Below are positions 1-9,889 of a stretch of DNA of 37,028 nt, piece after piece; within the stretch, counting starts at the first letter, position 1; every line of letters begins with the position of its first letter. A program made the position numbers and the translations under genes. The notes beneath the pieces were generated by a model that saw only the letters and a program-made list of their open reading frames with translations, had not been told where the DNA came from and searched no databases. The DNA is from Bacteroidota bacterium (GTDB lineage: Bacteria > Bacteroidota > Bacteroidia > Bacteroidales > VadinHA17): contig JAKLFN010000003.1 in the NCBI GenBank assembly GCA_022711195.1, positions 1 to 37,028 of the forward strand. Reading direction: 5' to 3'.

Positions 1-2
1 AG

Positions 3-641
3 AAGTTGAAGCTTGAAGTTTCGATTTCAGGAACTCCATTCAAAAACGAATGGGATCTGTGGATTTATCCCGGCGCTATAAGCCCTGATCCCGGCAAGGT
101 GCTGGTTACTGATAATCTTGATAATGAAGCTGTAAAGAAGCTTAATGAAGGGGGATCAGTTTTACTGCTGACAAACGGAAAAGTGACTGACGCGGGAGGC
201 GCGAAGGTGGCTATTGGCTTCTCCAGCATCTTCTGGAACACTGCCTGGACGAATAACCAGGCGCCCCATACACTCGGTATACTCTGCAATCCTGAACATC
301 CTCTGTTCACCGGTTTCCCGACAGAATCTCACAGCAACTGGCAATGGTGGGATCCGGTTACCCATTCTCAGGCCATGATCCTTGACGGATTTCCAAAAGA
401 GCTGAAGCCAATAATTCAGCCCATTGATACATGGTTTGAAAATCGCCGGCTGGCACTTGCCTTTGAATCAAGATGCGGCAGAGGCAAACTTCTTGTCTGC
501 AGCATAAACATGACTGACAACCTTGAGGCACGACCGGTTACAAAACAACTTCTAAGCTCAATGCTGAATTATATGAACAGCGAATCCTTTAATCCGGCAA
601 CTCAGCTGGAGATAAGCAAGATCGTGGAACTAACTAAATAA
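3..641 (+). CDS. C-terminal part of a glycoside hydrolase, GH2-like (5' truncated)
   Basis: The frame is open to the window edge, so the N-terminus is missing; the TTG at base 6 is unlikely to be the true start. About 212 residues remain and end at the TAA at 639-641. The visible part has no catalytic motif. It contains the phrases GFSSIFWNTAWT, HPLFTGFPTESHSNWQWW and GRGKLLVCSINM, which I recognise from the C-terminal region of large Bacteroidota GH2-type (beta-galactosidase/beta-glucuronidase-like) polysaccharide-degrading enzymes. GH2 membership is recalled from the family, not shown by active-site residues here. The secreted esterase 12 bases downstream fits a carbohydrate-degradation neighbourhood. 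Confidence 0.6.
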   Translation, partial: KLKLEVSISGTPFKNEWDLWIYPGAISPDPGKVLVTDNLDNEAVKKLNEGGSVLLLTNGKVTDAGGAKVAIGFSSIFWNTAWTNNQAPHTLGILCNPEHPLFTGFPTESHSNWQWWDPVTHSQAMILDGFPKELKPIIQPIDTWFENRRLALAFESRCGRGKLLVCSINMTDNLEARPVTKQLLSSMLNYMNSESFNPATQLEISKIVELTK

Positions 642-653
642 GCTGACAAAATC

Positions 654-1742
654 ATGAATAAAAATCTTTTAATTCTTTTCATTATGGCATCCTCTCTTGT
701 CCTGGATGCACAGCAGGGAAGAACACCGAGGACTCCCACTCCAAATGATAATCTGATTTCTTTTGAGGTAAACTCGGATGGAAGCGGAACCTTCAGGCTT
801 TATGCACCCGACGCAAAATCGGTTCAGCTTGGGGGCGACCTCAGGGCCGAGAAAACGGAGCGTGCTGATAACGGTGTGTGGACAATGACAACATCTTCAA
901 ATGTAAACCCAAGCGCTTACCGGTACTTTTTTATGGTAGATGGTATGAAAGTAAATGATCCAAAGAATCCCATGGTAGCCGATTTTCGTCCAATGGTGGA
1001 GTTTGTACCAAACATTCAAAACCTGTTCTGGCAGAAAAAAGATGTTCCGCATGGCCTGATGTCAATAGTCTACTATGAATCAAAAGCCACAAAATCCACA
1101 AGACGCATGTTTGTCTGGACACCTCCATTATATTTTGCCGGAAAAAAGAAGCTTCCGGTACTTTACTTAATGCATGGAGGAGGCGATAATGATACGAATT
1201 GGCCCGGTCAGGGTAAGGCAGGATGGATACTTGATAACCTGTTTGCCGAAGGGAAAATAGTTCCTATGATCGTTGTTATGCCTGATGGCAGTATACCTGT
1301 TGAAACCTTTGCTCACGACCTGGGTGAAAACATAGTCCCTTATATTGAATCAAACTTCAGAGTACTTGCTGATAGCCGGTACAGAGCCATTGCAGGCCTT
1401 TCAATGGGTGGATTGCAGGTGCTTGAAACATTAGTTGAATACCCTGACATGTTTTCGTATGTGAATGTAATGAGTTCCGGATGGTTTGCCAGTAATCCGG
1501 AAACTTTCGTTAAGTATGAGGAACGTGTTAAGACTGTTGCTCAGACATTAAAGGAAACCATAGACTATTTTATATTTACAACTGGAGGAGAATCAGACGG
1601 CGCATCGAAAAATACTCCACCGACCAGGGAGATATTTACGAAGTATGGAATAAACTCTGAGCTCAGTGAAATGGAAGGAGGCCACACCATGTATGTTTGG
1701 AGACATGATCTGGTTAATTTCACCCAGAAGCTATTCAGATAG
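654..1742 (+). CDS. Secreted esterase, enterochelin-esterase/CE1-like alpha/beta hydrolase
   Basis: This is a 362-residue protein starting with a signal peptide (about residues 1-19, ending near LDAQ). An E-set/CBM48-like N-terminal domain follows (about 30-120; FRLYAPDAKSVQLGGD). The alpha/beta hydrolase domain covers about 130-362. The nucleophile elbow GLSMGG puts the catalytic Ser at about 250, and GGHTMYVWRHD supplies the likely catalytic His at about 344; an Asp in TGGESDG is a candidate third member. This layout is common in Bacteroidota esterases that remove acetyl or feruloyl groups from plant polysaccharides, and such proteins are often named after the enterochelin esterase Fes. The gene lies 12 bases after a glycoside hydrolase gene, which favours carbohydrate esterase over siderophore hydrolysis. 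The exact substrate cannot be read from the sequence. Confidence 0.82.
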   Translation: MNKNLLILFIMASSLVLDAQQGRTPRTPTPNDNLISFEVNSDGSGTFRLYAPDAKSVQLGGDLRAEKTERADNGVWTMTTSSNVNPSAYRYFFMVDGMKVNDPKNPMVADFRPMVEFVPNIQNLFWQKKDVPHGLMSIVYYESKATKSTRRMFVWTPPLYFAGKKKLPVLYLMHGGGDNDTNWPGQGKAGWILDNLFAEGKIVPMIVVMPDGSIPVETFAHDLGENIVPYIESNFRVLADSRYRAIAGLSMGGLQVLETLVEYPDMFSYVNVMSSGWFASNPETFVKYEERVKTVAQTLKETIDYFIFTTGGESDGASKNTPPTREIFTKYGINSELSEMEGGHTMYVWRHDLVNFTQKLFR

Positions 1743-1791
1743 CAGATATATAGTTACCTTTGAATTACAAATAATTATAAAATCATCTGCC

Positions 1792-2688
1792 ATGACCCTG
1801 ATATTAATTGGTCTTATAATAATTTTACTGGCTTTCGCAGTTACTAAGGCTATACCTTATTTCAAGGATAACAAGAAGCTTATAAGGACTTCTTCGATAG
1901 TATTGTTTTTTGTACTTCTGTTATTTGCCTGTATAGTTCAGGTAGAACCTGGTTATGTGGGCGTTCAGAAACTCTTCGGTAAGGTTAGCGACAGAACACT
2001 ACAGAGCGGCCTAAACTTTATCAACCCTCTGGTTAAGGTTGTCATGTTCGATATAAAGACTGAAAACTATACAATGTCGGGAATCCATGACGAGGGCACT
2101 ACCCGTACCGACGATGCCATTCGTGTACTCTCTGCCGACGGACTGGAGGTCATTGTTGACCTGACTGTACTTTATAAAGTGATCCCTTCCGAGGCCCCCA
2201 GGATATTAAGAGAAATAGGTGTAGATTACAAGAACGTGATCGTTCGTCCTATATGCCGGACTGGTATCAGGGACAATGCAGTTTATTATGATGCAGTTTC
2301 ACTTTTTTCATCAAAGAGAGATGAGTTTCAGGACAGGATAGTCAAATCCATTGAGTCAAACTTCAGGGAACGCGGCCTGATGCTTGAGCAGCTTCTTGTG
2401 AGAAATCTTACCCTTCCCCAGTCGGTGAAAGAGGCTATAGAATCGAAGATAAATGCCGAGCAGGAAGCACAAAAAATGACATTCATTCTACAGCGCGAAA
2501 GGCAGGAAGCTGAACGAAAGAGGGTAGAAGCCCAGGGTATTGCCGACTACCAGAAGATACTGACCTCAACACTGACAGATAAGCTTCTTCAGTATGAAAT
2601 GATAAAGGCTATCTCGACCTCTCCCAATGCAAAGGTGATCCTTATGACAAATGAAAAAGGGCTGCCAATTATGATCGATACTAAATAA
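1792..2688 (+). CDS. SPFH/band 7 (prohibitin-like) membrane protein
   Basis: A 298-residue protein with two hydrophobic segments near the N-terminus (about residues 2-20 and 36-52), then a band 7/PHB domain starting at VEPGYVGVQKLFGKV. A charged, alanine- and glutamate-rich helix follows (about 220-260; SKINAEQEAQKM, RERQEAERKRVEAQG), as in prohibitins. Prohibitin-type proteins form membrane-bound rings that scaffold or protect membrane proteins, often with the FtsH protease; the role here is inferred. I chose the ATG at 1792 because the frame's earlier ATG lies inside the esterase gene and the 42 extra residues are not prohibitin-like. The chosen start puts the hydrophobic segment directly at the N-terminus, 49 bases after the esterase stop. 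Confidence 0.88.
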   Translation: MTLILIGLIIILLAFAVTKAIPYFKDNKKLIRTSSIVLFFVLLLFACIVQVEPGYVGVQKLFGKVSDRTLQSGLNFINPLVKVVMFDIKTENYTMSGIHDEGTTRTDDAIRVLSADGLEVIVDLTVLYKVIPSEAPRILREIGVDYKNVIVRPICRTGIRDNAVYYDAVSLFSSKRDEFQDRIVKSIESNFRERGLMLEQLLVRNLTLPQSVKEAIESKINAEQEAQKMTFILQRERQEAERKRVEAQGIADYQKILTSTLTDKLLQYEMIKAISTSPNAKVILMTNEKGLPIMIDTK

Positions 2689-2690
2689 AT

Positions 2691-2833
2691 AGTTCCCGGT
2701 ACTGGGTGCTGGGTCATGGGAACCCTGTTGATGCGGATTTCCCTGATCCATGCCATATAATTCAGATTCGATAGATAAAGATAAATGGGATTATGGCCTC
2801 ACTTCGTTCGGTATGATCCCTAGGGTGGTTCCT
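2691..2833. repeat. Intergenic hairpins and short heptamer repeat
   Basis: This non-coding stretch follows the band-7 gene. It holds GTTCCC at 2692-2697 and its complement GGGAAC at 2718-2723, enclosing a doubled CTGGGT heptamer (ACTGGGT then GCTGGGT). A second imperfect hairpin has GGGAT at 2787-2791 and ATCCC at 2816-2820 around CACTTCGTTCGG. They resemble dispersed intergenic repeats of Bacteroidota genomes. No gene is visible. Confidence 0.4.
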
Positions 2834-3044
<211 letters not shown>

Positions 3045-3049
3045 TTTTA

Positions 3050-3076
3050 CCCGCCGAAGCCTTGGCGAAGGCGGGC
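3050..3076. repeat. Small GC-rich palindromic repeat
   Basis: CCCGCC (3050-3055) and GGCGGG (3070-3075) enclose a second short inverted pair (GCC/GGC). This kind of 26-bp palindrome occurs dispersed in intergenic DNA of many bacteria. It sits between ansA and the tRNA-Ser gene, just upstream of the tRNA, and is probably part of the spacer rather than a terminator, since no T-run follows on either side. Confidence 0.45.
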
Positions 3077-3119
3077 TCTTTAGGCGGCGCAAATTACAAA
3101 AATATTTTCAATTACAGGC

Positions 3120-4157
3120 TCAGGAGATTTCTCCGGCTATCGATTCAGCAAGGCATTCAATAACCTCTTCTCTTGTTTTGCAGATTCCCAGAAGGTGCAT
3201 CAACTTTGTAACAGACGCTTCCGAAGTTATATCTTTTCCGCTTACCACACCGGCTGACAAAAGCTGGCGGCTGGTTTCATATAAACCCATTTCAACACTT
3301 CCTCCATGACATTGAGTTACATTATATATTATGCCCCCCTTCTTAATGAAGCTTTTAAGGCAGTCGATAAACCATTTGTTTGTTGGTGCATTCCCTGAAC
3401 CAAATGTCTCAATGATCAAACCTTTAAGTCCCTTCGTATTGATTATGGAATCAACGAAATTCTTGTTGATGCCCGGAAAGAGTTTCATGATTGCCACATT
3501 ATTGTTAAAAGTCCTGTATACAACCAGCTTTGTGTTTTTTTCCGGGTAATGAATATCGTCGCTGTTGTATTTAATATGTAAACCGACTTCTGCCAGGGGT
3601 GGATAATTTGGTGAGTTGAAAGCATCAAAATGTTCTGCACTGTATTTTGTGGTCCGGTTTCCGCGGGTAAGCTCATTATCGAAATAGATACAGACCTCCG
3701 GGACCACCGCTTTCCCTTTTTGTTTTGCTGCAGCAATCTCGATTGCTGTCAGAAGATTCTCCCGGCCGTCAGTTCGCATAAGTCCTATAGGAAGCTGTGA
3801 GCCGGTGAATATCACAGGTTTTGAGAGGTTCCTGAGCATAAAACTGAGCGCTGAAGCTGAATATGCCATAGTATCGGTGCCATGAAGCACTACAAAACCA
3901 TCGAAGCGGCTGTAATTCTTTTCGATTGTCTCTGCCATCTTGATCCACATTGAGGGATCAAAATCAGAGGAGTCTTTAACCGGATTAAACGATATTGACT
4001 GCAGGTCAAAACCAAATTTCTTAAGCTCCGGAACATGATTGGTGATATGTTTAAAATCTATTGGCACCAGCGAACCGCTCCTGGGATCCTGTACCATACC
4101 AATAGTGCCTCCGGTATAGATTATCAGTATTGATGTCTCATTTTTTTTCATAGTCAT
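3120..4157 (-). CDS. ansA: Type I L-asparaginase
   Basis: A 345-residue cytoplasmic-type asparaginase, which hydrolyses L-asparagine to aspartate and ammonia. The first catalytic threonine lies in the N-terminal signature YTGGTIGM (Thr18). The second signature, HGTDTMAYSASAL, is at about 92-104 and includes the Thr-Asp pair (94-95). There is no signal peptide, which fits type I (AnsA) rather than the periplasmic type II. The length matches the family (about 330-350). The ATG overlaps the TGA of tatD by four bases (ATGA), so the two are probably translationally coupled. An in-frame ATG two codons later (MKKNE) is an equally possible start. Confidence 0.93.
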   Translation of the reverse strand: MTMKKNETSILIIYTGGTIGMVQDPRSGSLVPIDFKHITNHVPELKKFGFDLQSISFNPVKDSSDFDPSMWIKMAETIEKNYSRFDGFVVLHGTDTMAYSASALSFMLRNLSKPVIFTGSQLPIGLMRTDGRENLLTAIEIAAAKQKGKAVVPEVCIYFDNELTRGNRTTKYSAEHFDAFNSPNYPPLAEVGLHIKYNSDDIHYPEKNTKLVVYRTFNNNVAIMKLFPGINKNFVDSIINTKGLKGLIIETFGSGNAPTNKWFIDCLKSFIKKGGIIYNVTQCHGGSVEMGLYETSRQLLSAGVVSGKDITSEASVTKLMHLLGICKTREEVIECLAESIAGEIS

Positions 4158-4920
4158 AGATTAAATAGCCGGCATGAATTTTCAAAGATAATTTCTGCGC
4201 TTTCTTCTTCACTAATCCCGAATATTTCTGATACTTTTCTGTTTATGATTGTCAGATAGGAACTTTCGTTTCGCCGGCCTCTGTATGGTACAGGCGCCAG
4301 GTATGGCGAATCGGTCTCAAGTATGATATGGCTTATTCCTACATTTTTAATTATAACAGGAAGAAGTGAATTCTTAAATGTAACCGGTCCTCCGATTCCC
4401 AGCATAAAGTTCATTTCAGCAGCCTTCTCTGCCTCTTTCATGGTGCCTGAAAAGGCATGCAGGACGCCGCTGATCCCTGATCCTGAGAAACCATTTAAAA
4501 CTGAAAAGACCTCATTCATAGCTTCTCTTGAATGTACGACCACAGGTACCTTATTTTCTACTGCCCAGGAGACTTGTCTTTTCATCGATTCCAGCTGTTC
4601 TTTCAGATGGGTTTTGTCCCAGTAAAGGTCGATCCCTATTTCACCGACTGCAATGAAATCGTGGCTGCCGGCAATCATTTCAAGCTCACCAAGCTGTTCG
4701 CGAAAGTCATCCTTCACTGACGTTGGATGAAGGCCGATCATTGGCAGGCAGATATCTTTATATCGTTCTGCGGCTTCCATCATTCCTTTGACGGAACCTA
4801 AATCGATGTTCGGCATCAGAAATTTTACAACCCCCGAGGCGGATGCCCTGTTTATCATTTCATCCCTGTCGGCATCAAACTCCGGAAGGTAGAGGTGTGT
4901 GTGTGTGTCAGCCAGCTTCA

Positions 4921-4921
<1 letters not shown>
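4154..4921 (-). CDS. tatD: TatD family metal-dependent hydrolase (DNase)
   Basis: A 255-residue TIM-barrel hydrolase of the TatD family, whose members are metal-dependent 3'-5' DNases or phosphodiesterases. The metal ligands are visible in order: HTH (His7, His9), Glu94 in VGEIGIDLYWD, His130 in VVVHSREA, His155 in LHAFSG, and Asp204 in ETDSPYLAP. The length matches the family. Its ATG shares one base with the gdhA stop (TAATG), and its own stop overlaps the ansA start, so it is the middle gene of a coupled three-gene operon. The codons for the HTH motif form an uninterrupted run of seven AC dinucleotides (4895-4908). Confidence 0.93.
4895..4908. repeat. Dinucleotide microsatellite (7 x GT/AC) within tatD
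   Basis: There are seven perfect AC units on the coding strand at codons 5-9 of tatD, encoding the metal-binding Asp-Thr-His-Thr-His. A change of one unit would shift the frame directly after the start. Confidence 0.85.
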
Positions 4922-6474
<1,553 letters not shown>

Positions 6475-7584
6475 TTAAGTTGCACGATAGAGATTGCCGG
6501 GATAGAATTTTACCAGGCCCCTGAATTCCATCTGAAGCAGGAGAGGAGAAAGTTTATTTACAGGAATTTCGAGCGATCGGCAGATAGAATCGATATTCAT
6601 CTCATTTTCCCGGGAAAGGAGATCAAAAACTTCTTTTTCCTGATCCGACATTTCTGCAAACAGCGATGTCTGTACAGGTGATTTTGGTTTGTCCGACTTC
6701 CAGTCAAGGAAATACTCAATATCCTCAGGGGATTCTGCCAGTGCGGCTTTATTTGATTTGATCAGGCTGTTGCAGCCGGCAGACCATTGATCTTCCGGCC
6801 GACCGGGTACTGCAAGAACATCGCGGTTGTATGATGATGCAATATCAGCAGTAATGAGTGCACCTCCTTTTTTTCCAGACTCGATAACCAGGGTGGCATC
6901 TGACAGACCGGCAATGATCCTGTTCCTTTTTATGAAGTTATTTCTTTCAGGAAGTGCGTCTGAAAGGAAATCGCTCAGTAATCCCCCGTTCTTCAGCATT
7001 GCCATGGCTGTCGACCGGTGTATTGAAGGATAAATTGTTTTCAGTCCGTTCGCCAGAACACCTATTGTAGGCAGGTTGTAAGAGAGCGCCGCCTTATGTG
7101 CAGAAATATCAATCCCATATGCGAGTCCGCTTACAATTATAAGATCAGGGTGCCCTGCTGCCAGCCCTCCGATGATCTTTTCACAGATCTCACGGCCGTG
7201 GGGTGTAGCGCTTCTGGTACCCACTATGCTGAGGACTTTTGGAGAATCGAGGTTGCAGCTGCCTTTAAAGAAGAAGACAACAGGAGAATCATCACACTGC
7301 CTCAGGCGGAAAGGGTAGTCATTGTCGAGGTAGAAATAGGTTTTAATATTATTTTTTGTGACATATTCAGCTTCCTCTTCGGCAGTCTTCAGGTACGATC
7401 TGTCAGTTATATATCCTGCCAGCTCGGGGCCGATGCCTGGTATTTTAATAAGGTTTCGGTATGGTTCGCTGAATACAGCTTCCACACTTCCGAAGTGTGC
7501 AACCAACCGGCGGGCGTTTATATCACCAATACGCGGTATTAAGCCAAGGGCAATTTTATGCTTCAGCGAGATTTCGGACGACAT
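6475..7584 (-). CDS. dprA: DNA-processing protein DprA
   Basis: A 369-residue DprA/Smf protein. DprA binds incoming single-stranded DNA during natural transformation and loads RecA onto it. A helix-hairpin-helix region lies at about 5-62 (IPGIGPELAGYI). The Rossmann-like DprA core covers about 90-290, with SIVGTRSATPHG (119-130), VSGLAYGIDISAHKAAL (151-167), GLKTIYPSIHR (180-190) and ESGKKGGALITADIA (235-249). A C-terminal winged helix (about 312-369) fits the DprA C-terminal domain. The full length suggests a functional gene. It stands alone between the two gdh genes. A strong hairpin followed by a T-run lies 39-65 bases upstream of its ATG. Confidence 0.94.
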   Translation of the reverse strand: MSSEISLKHKIALGLIPRIGDINARRLVAHFGSVEAVFSEPYRNLIKIPGIGPELAGYITDRSYLKTAEEEAEYVTKNNIKTYFYLDNDYPFRLRQCDDSPVVFFFKGSCNLDSPKVLSIVGTRSATPHGREICEKIIGGLAAGHPDLIIVSGLAYGIDISAHKAALSYNLPTIGVLANGLKTIYPSIHRSTAMAMLKNGGLLSDFLSDALPERNNFIKRNRIIAGLSDATLVIESGKKGGALITADIASSYNRDVLAVPGRPEDQWSAGCNSLIKSNKAALAESPEDIEYFLDWKSDKPKSPVQTSLFAEMSDQEKEVFDLLSRENEMNIDSICRSLEIPVNKLSPLLLQMEFRGLVKFYPGNLYRAT

Positions 7585-7614
7585 AGCACAGAGGTTGAGA
7601 CATGTAAATATAAT

Positions 7615-7649
7615 AAAAAATCAGCCCCCCTCGTCACCAGAGGGGGGCT
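7615..7649 (-). terminator. Strong hairpin with T-run, upstream of dprA
   Basis: AGCCCCCCTC (7623-7632) and GAGGGGGGCT (7640-7649) form a perfect 10-bp stem with a 7-nt loop. On the minus strand it is followed by GA and six T residues, the form of an intrinsic terminator. It would stop minus-strand reading before dprA, so it is either a second stop for the upstream gdh transcript or a 5'-leader attenuator of dprA. Confidence 0.65.
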
Positions 7650-7690
7650 AAATTTTATCAATTAATAAATTTTAATGGAGGGTTGTTTTT

Positions 7691-7799
7691 AGGTCCCCTT
7701 TAAGGGGATTTGACCTCATCCCCCCTCCCCCCTTCTCCCAGGAGAGAAGGGGGAGTCATATTTGTACAGATATAAAGCCCCTCCCTCCTGGGGGAGGGG
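7691..7799. repeat. Cluster of three GC-rich hairpin repeats
   Basis: Three perfect stems follow one another in the 329-bp gap between dprA and the second gdh gene: TCCCC/GGGGA (7694-7698 with 7704-7708), CCCCCTTCTC/GAGAAGGGGG (7728-7737 with 7744-7753), and CCCCTCCC/GGGAGGGG (7778-7785 with 7792-7799). The runs of C and G resemble dispersed palindromic intergenic repeats found in Bacteroidota genomes. No gene is visible in 7585-7913. Confidence 0.65.
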
Positions 7800-7836
7800 T
7801 AGGGGGAGAGGCAAAAAATCTGGGCATGGGCCGAGC

Positions 7837-7865
7837 GTTAAAAAAACAGCCCCGCGGGCTGTTTT
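7837..7865 (-). terminator. Intrinsic terminator of the second gdh gene
   Basis: AAAACAGCCC (7843-7852) and GGGCTGTTTT (7856-7865) pair over 10 bp with a 3-nt loop. On the minus strand the stem runs into a stretch of T residues. It lies 49 bases beyond the stop of the gdh gene at 7914 and has the classic rho-independent form. Confidence 0.88.
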
Positions 7866-7913
7866 AGAGAAGGAACCAGCCAGCGGGGCGGAAAAAGGGG
7901 GTGAGTTCGTGAA

Positions 7914-9251
7914 TTACACCACTCCCATATCGAGCATTGAATTTGCTACTTTCAGGAAGCCTGCGATATTGGCACCCTTTACATAGTCGATATATCCATC
8001 GTCTTTCTTTCCGTATTTTACGCACTGACCGTGAATGTTGCGCATGATTTCATGAAGCCTTTCGTCGACTTCCTTTGCGCCCCATCTCAGCTTCATGGCG
8101 TTCTGTGTCATTTCAAGGCCTGAAGTGGCAACTCCGCCGGCATTTACTGCTTTCCCGGGGGCGAACATTATTTTATTCTTATGAAAAGCTTCCACGGCCT
8201 CGGGTGTACATCCCATATTAGATACTTCACCAACGAGAATTACACCGTTTTTAATAAGCATCCTTGCATCATCGCCGTTGAGCTCGTTCTGTGTGGCACA
8301 AGGAAGGGCTATGTCGACCTTCACTTCCCATGGTCTTTTGCCTTCATGAAATTCTACACCTTCAAAAGTATAAGAATAGGGTTTAACGATATCCTGGTTT
8401 GATGCACGCAGGTCGAGGAGATAGTCAATCTTCTTTCCTGAAATACCATCCTTATCGTACACATAACCATCGGGTCCTGATATTGTTACAACTTTCGCAC
8501 CAAGCTCTGTAGCCTTTAGAGCAGCGCCCCACGCCACGTTGCCGAATCCTGATATCGAAACAGTCTTACCCTTCAGTGTATCATTTTTAGCAGCAAGCAT
8601 TTCCTGTACAAAATATATCCCTCCGAAACCTGTTGCTTCGGGGCGTATGAGAGAACCTCCCCAGTTGCTTCCTTTTCCGGTCAGTACTCCGGTATGGTCA
8701 CCCTTAAGCTTTTTGTACATTCCATAGAGAAATCCTATTTCCCTTCCTCCAACTCCGATATCGCCTGCAGGCACGTCTGTCTCAGGTCCAATGTGTTTCC
8801 AGAGCTCCAGCATGAATGACTGGCAGAAACGCATTACTTCGGCATTTGATTTTCCTTTTGGATCAAAGTCGGAGCCTCCTTTTGCACCTCCCATAGGAAG
8901 GGTGGTGAGTGCATTCTTAAAGATCTGCTCGAACCCCAGGAACTTAAGAATGGAAAGTGTCACGCTCGGGTGAAAGCGAAGCCCTCCTTTATATGGGCCG
9001 ATTGCATTGTTGAACTGGACCCTGTAGCCCAGGTTTACTTTTACATTTCCCTCATCGTCAACCCACGGAACCTTAAATGTAAATATGCGGTCAGGTTCAA
9101 TAATCCTTTCGATAATGTTTGCTGTATCGAATTGCGGATTTTCATTATAAACCTCTTCAATCGATTCCAGAACTTCTCTTACAGCCTGTAAATACTCAAC
9201 TTCCCCGGGATGCTTCTTCTCGAGGTTGTTCATAATCTTATCTACGTTCAT
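7914..9251 (-). CDS. gdh: Glutamate dehydrogenase, probably NAD-type
   Basis: A 445-residue paralogue of the 4921-6261 enzyme, very similar through the catalytic domain. Lys88 ([11 protein letters not shown]), Lys124 ([14 protein letters not shown]) and Asp164 ([13 protein letters not shown]) are all present. The coenzyme site differs: SGFGNVA has Phe236 and TISGPDGYVYD has Pro260 and Asp261. These match the Phe, Pro and Asp of the NAD-specific Clostridium symbiosum enzyme, where they set NAD preference, and the length equals that of the Porphyromonas NAD-dependent enzyme. An NAD-linked, mainly catabolic role is inferred. The gene appears monocistronic, with its own terminator at 7843-7865. 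A weak -7-like GAACTTTG lies about 42 bases upstream on the minus strand. Confidence 0.93.
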   Translation of the reverse strand: MNVDKIMNNLEKKHPGEVEYLQAVREVLESIEEVYNENPQFDTANIIERIIEPDRIFTFKVPWVDDEGNVKVNLGYRVQFNNAIGPYKGGLRFHPSVTLSILKFLGFEQIFKNALTTLPMGGAKGGSDFDPKGKSNAEVMRFCQSFMLELWKHIGPETDVPAGDIGVGGREIGFLYGMYKKLKGDHTGVLTGKGSNWGGSLIRPEATGFGGIYFVQEMLAAKNDTLKGKTVSISGFGNVAWGAALKATELGAKVVTISGPDGYVYDKDGISGKKIDYLLDLRASNQDIVKPYSYTFEGVEFHEGKRPWEVKVDIALPCATQNELNGDDARMLIKNGVILVGEVSNMGCTPEAVEAFHKNKIMFAPGKAVNAGGVATSGLEMTQNAMKLRWGAKEVDERLHEIMRNIHGQCVKYGKKDDGYIDYVKGANIAGFLKVANSMLDMGVV

Positions 9252-9354
9252 GATATTATAATTTTAGTTAGTGTTATTTCCGGATGAATGTTCAAAGTTC
9301 GTATCTATAATACTCATTAAAAATGATTTAACTCATGGAATTTGAAAATGACCA

Positions 9355-9837
9355 TCACACCTTCTGATTATACTGGTTTAGAGTGTTGAAGAGCCTGGTT
9401 CTCTGATCCTTATTTAAAGCAGTTATATATAAAGGAGGATATTTGGCAACACCCTGGCCTATTTTCTGAAAGAGGATAAGGCTTCTCTTCAGACCAAAGA
9501 ACTTCTTTTCATATTTATATCCTGAGAAACTTTTTTTACTGATAGAGATGGAATTCTTTTTTCCGCCGACGATACCGGCAAAAAAGTACCTGAAAACCAG
9601 ATGATCCTCCTCGTCAGAAAATGAAACATATTGTACATTTCTTACCATTGGCATCAGCGCAATAATAATATATACGGCCACGAAGGCTACCGTCCAGATT
9701 GTATCGCTGAAACCAAGCAGAGGGAAGTTTATAAGTTCAGCAGCATATACAACTATAAGCCAGGCAATCAGAAGTATCGTTGCAAAAAACAACTTGATCC
9801 TCAGATTAATAATTGTTCTTCCGTTATCGAGTGTCAT
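9355..9837 (-). CDS. Small membrane protein with a cytoplasmic PH-like domain, unknown function
   Basis: I do not recognise the family with certainty. The 160-residue protein has two clear transmembrane segments (about 14-35 and 44-63) and a C-terminal soluble part of about 95 residues. That part has alternating short hydrophobic stretches (VQYVSFSDEEDHLVFRYFF, NSISISKKSFSGYKYEKK) and ends with a basic helix. Two membrane helices followed by a small beta-rich domain resembles bacterial PH-like (YdbT/DUF304-type) proteins, but this is shape, not motif. It lies 52 bases downstream of tadA on the same strand and may be co-transcribed with it. Confidence 0.7.
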   Translation of the reverse strand: MTLDNGRTIINLRIKLFFATILLIAWLIVVYAAELINFPLLGFSDTIWTVAFVAVYIIIALMPMVRNVQYVSFSDEEDHLVFRYFFAGIVGGKKNSISISKKSFSGYKYEKKFFGLKRSLILFQKIGQGVAKYPPLYITALNKDQRTRLFNTLNQYNQKV

Positions 9838-9889
9838 ATCGTATTTTTTTTTGTAACAATAATTTTTGCCTGTAATCCTTCAATTCAGG

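Noticed and set aside
1666..1791. Upstream extension of the band-7 gene
   Set aside because: The extra 42 residues overlap the esterase gene out of frame and are unlike prohibitins; the ATG at 1792 gives a proper membrane-anchor N-terminus.
7691..7799. Possible CRISPR or IS remnant in the repeat-rich gap
   Set aside because: The hairpins differ in sequence and spacing, have no unique spacers, and no cas or transposase gene is near.
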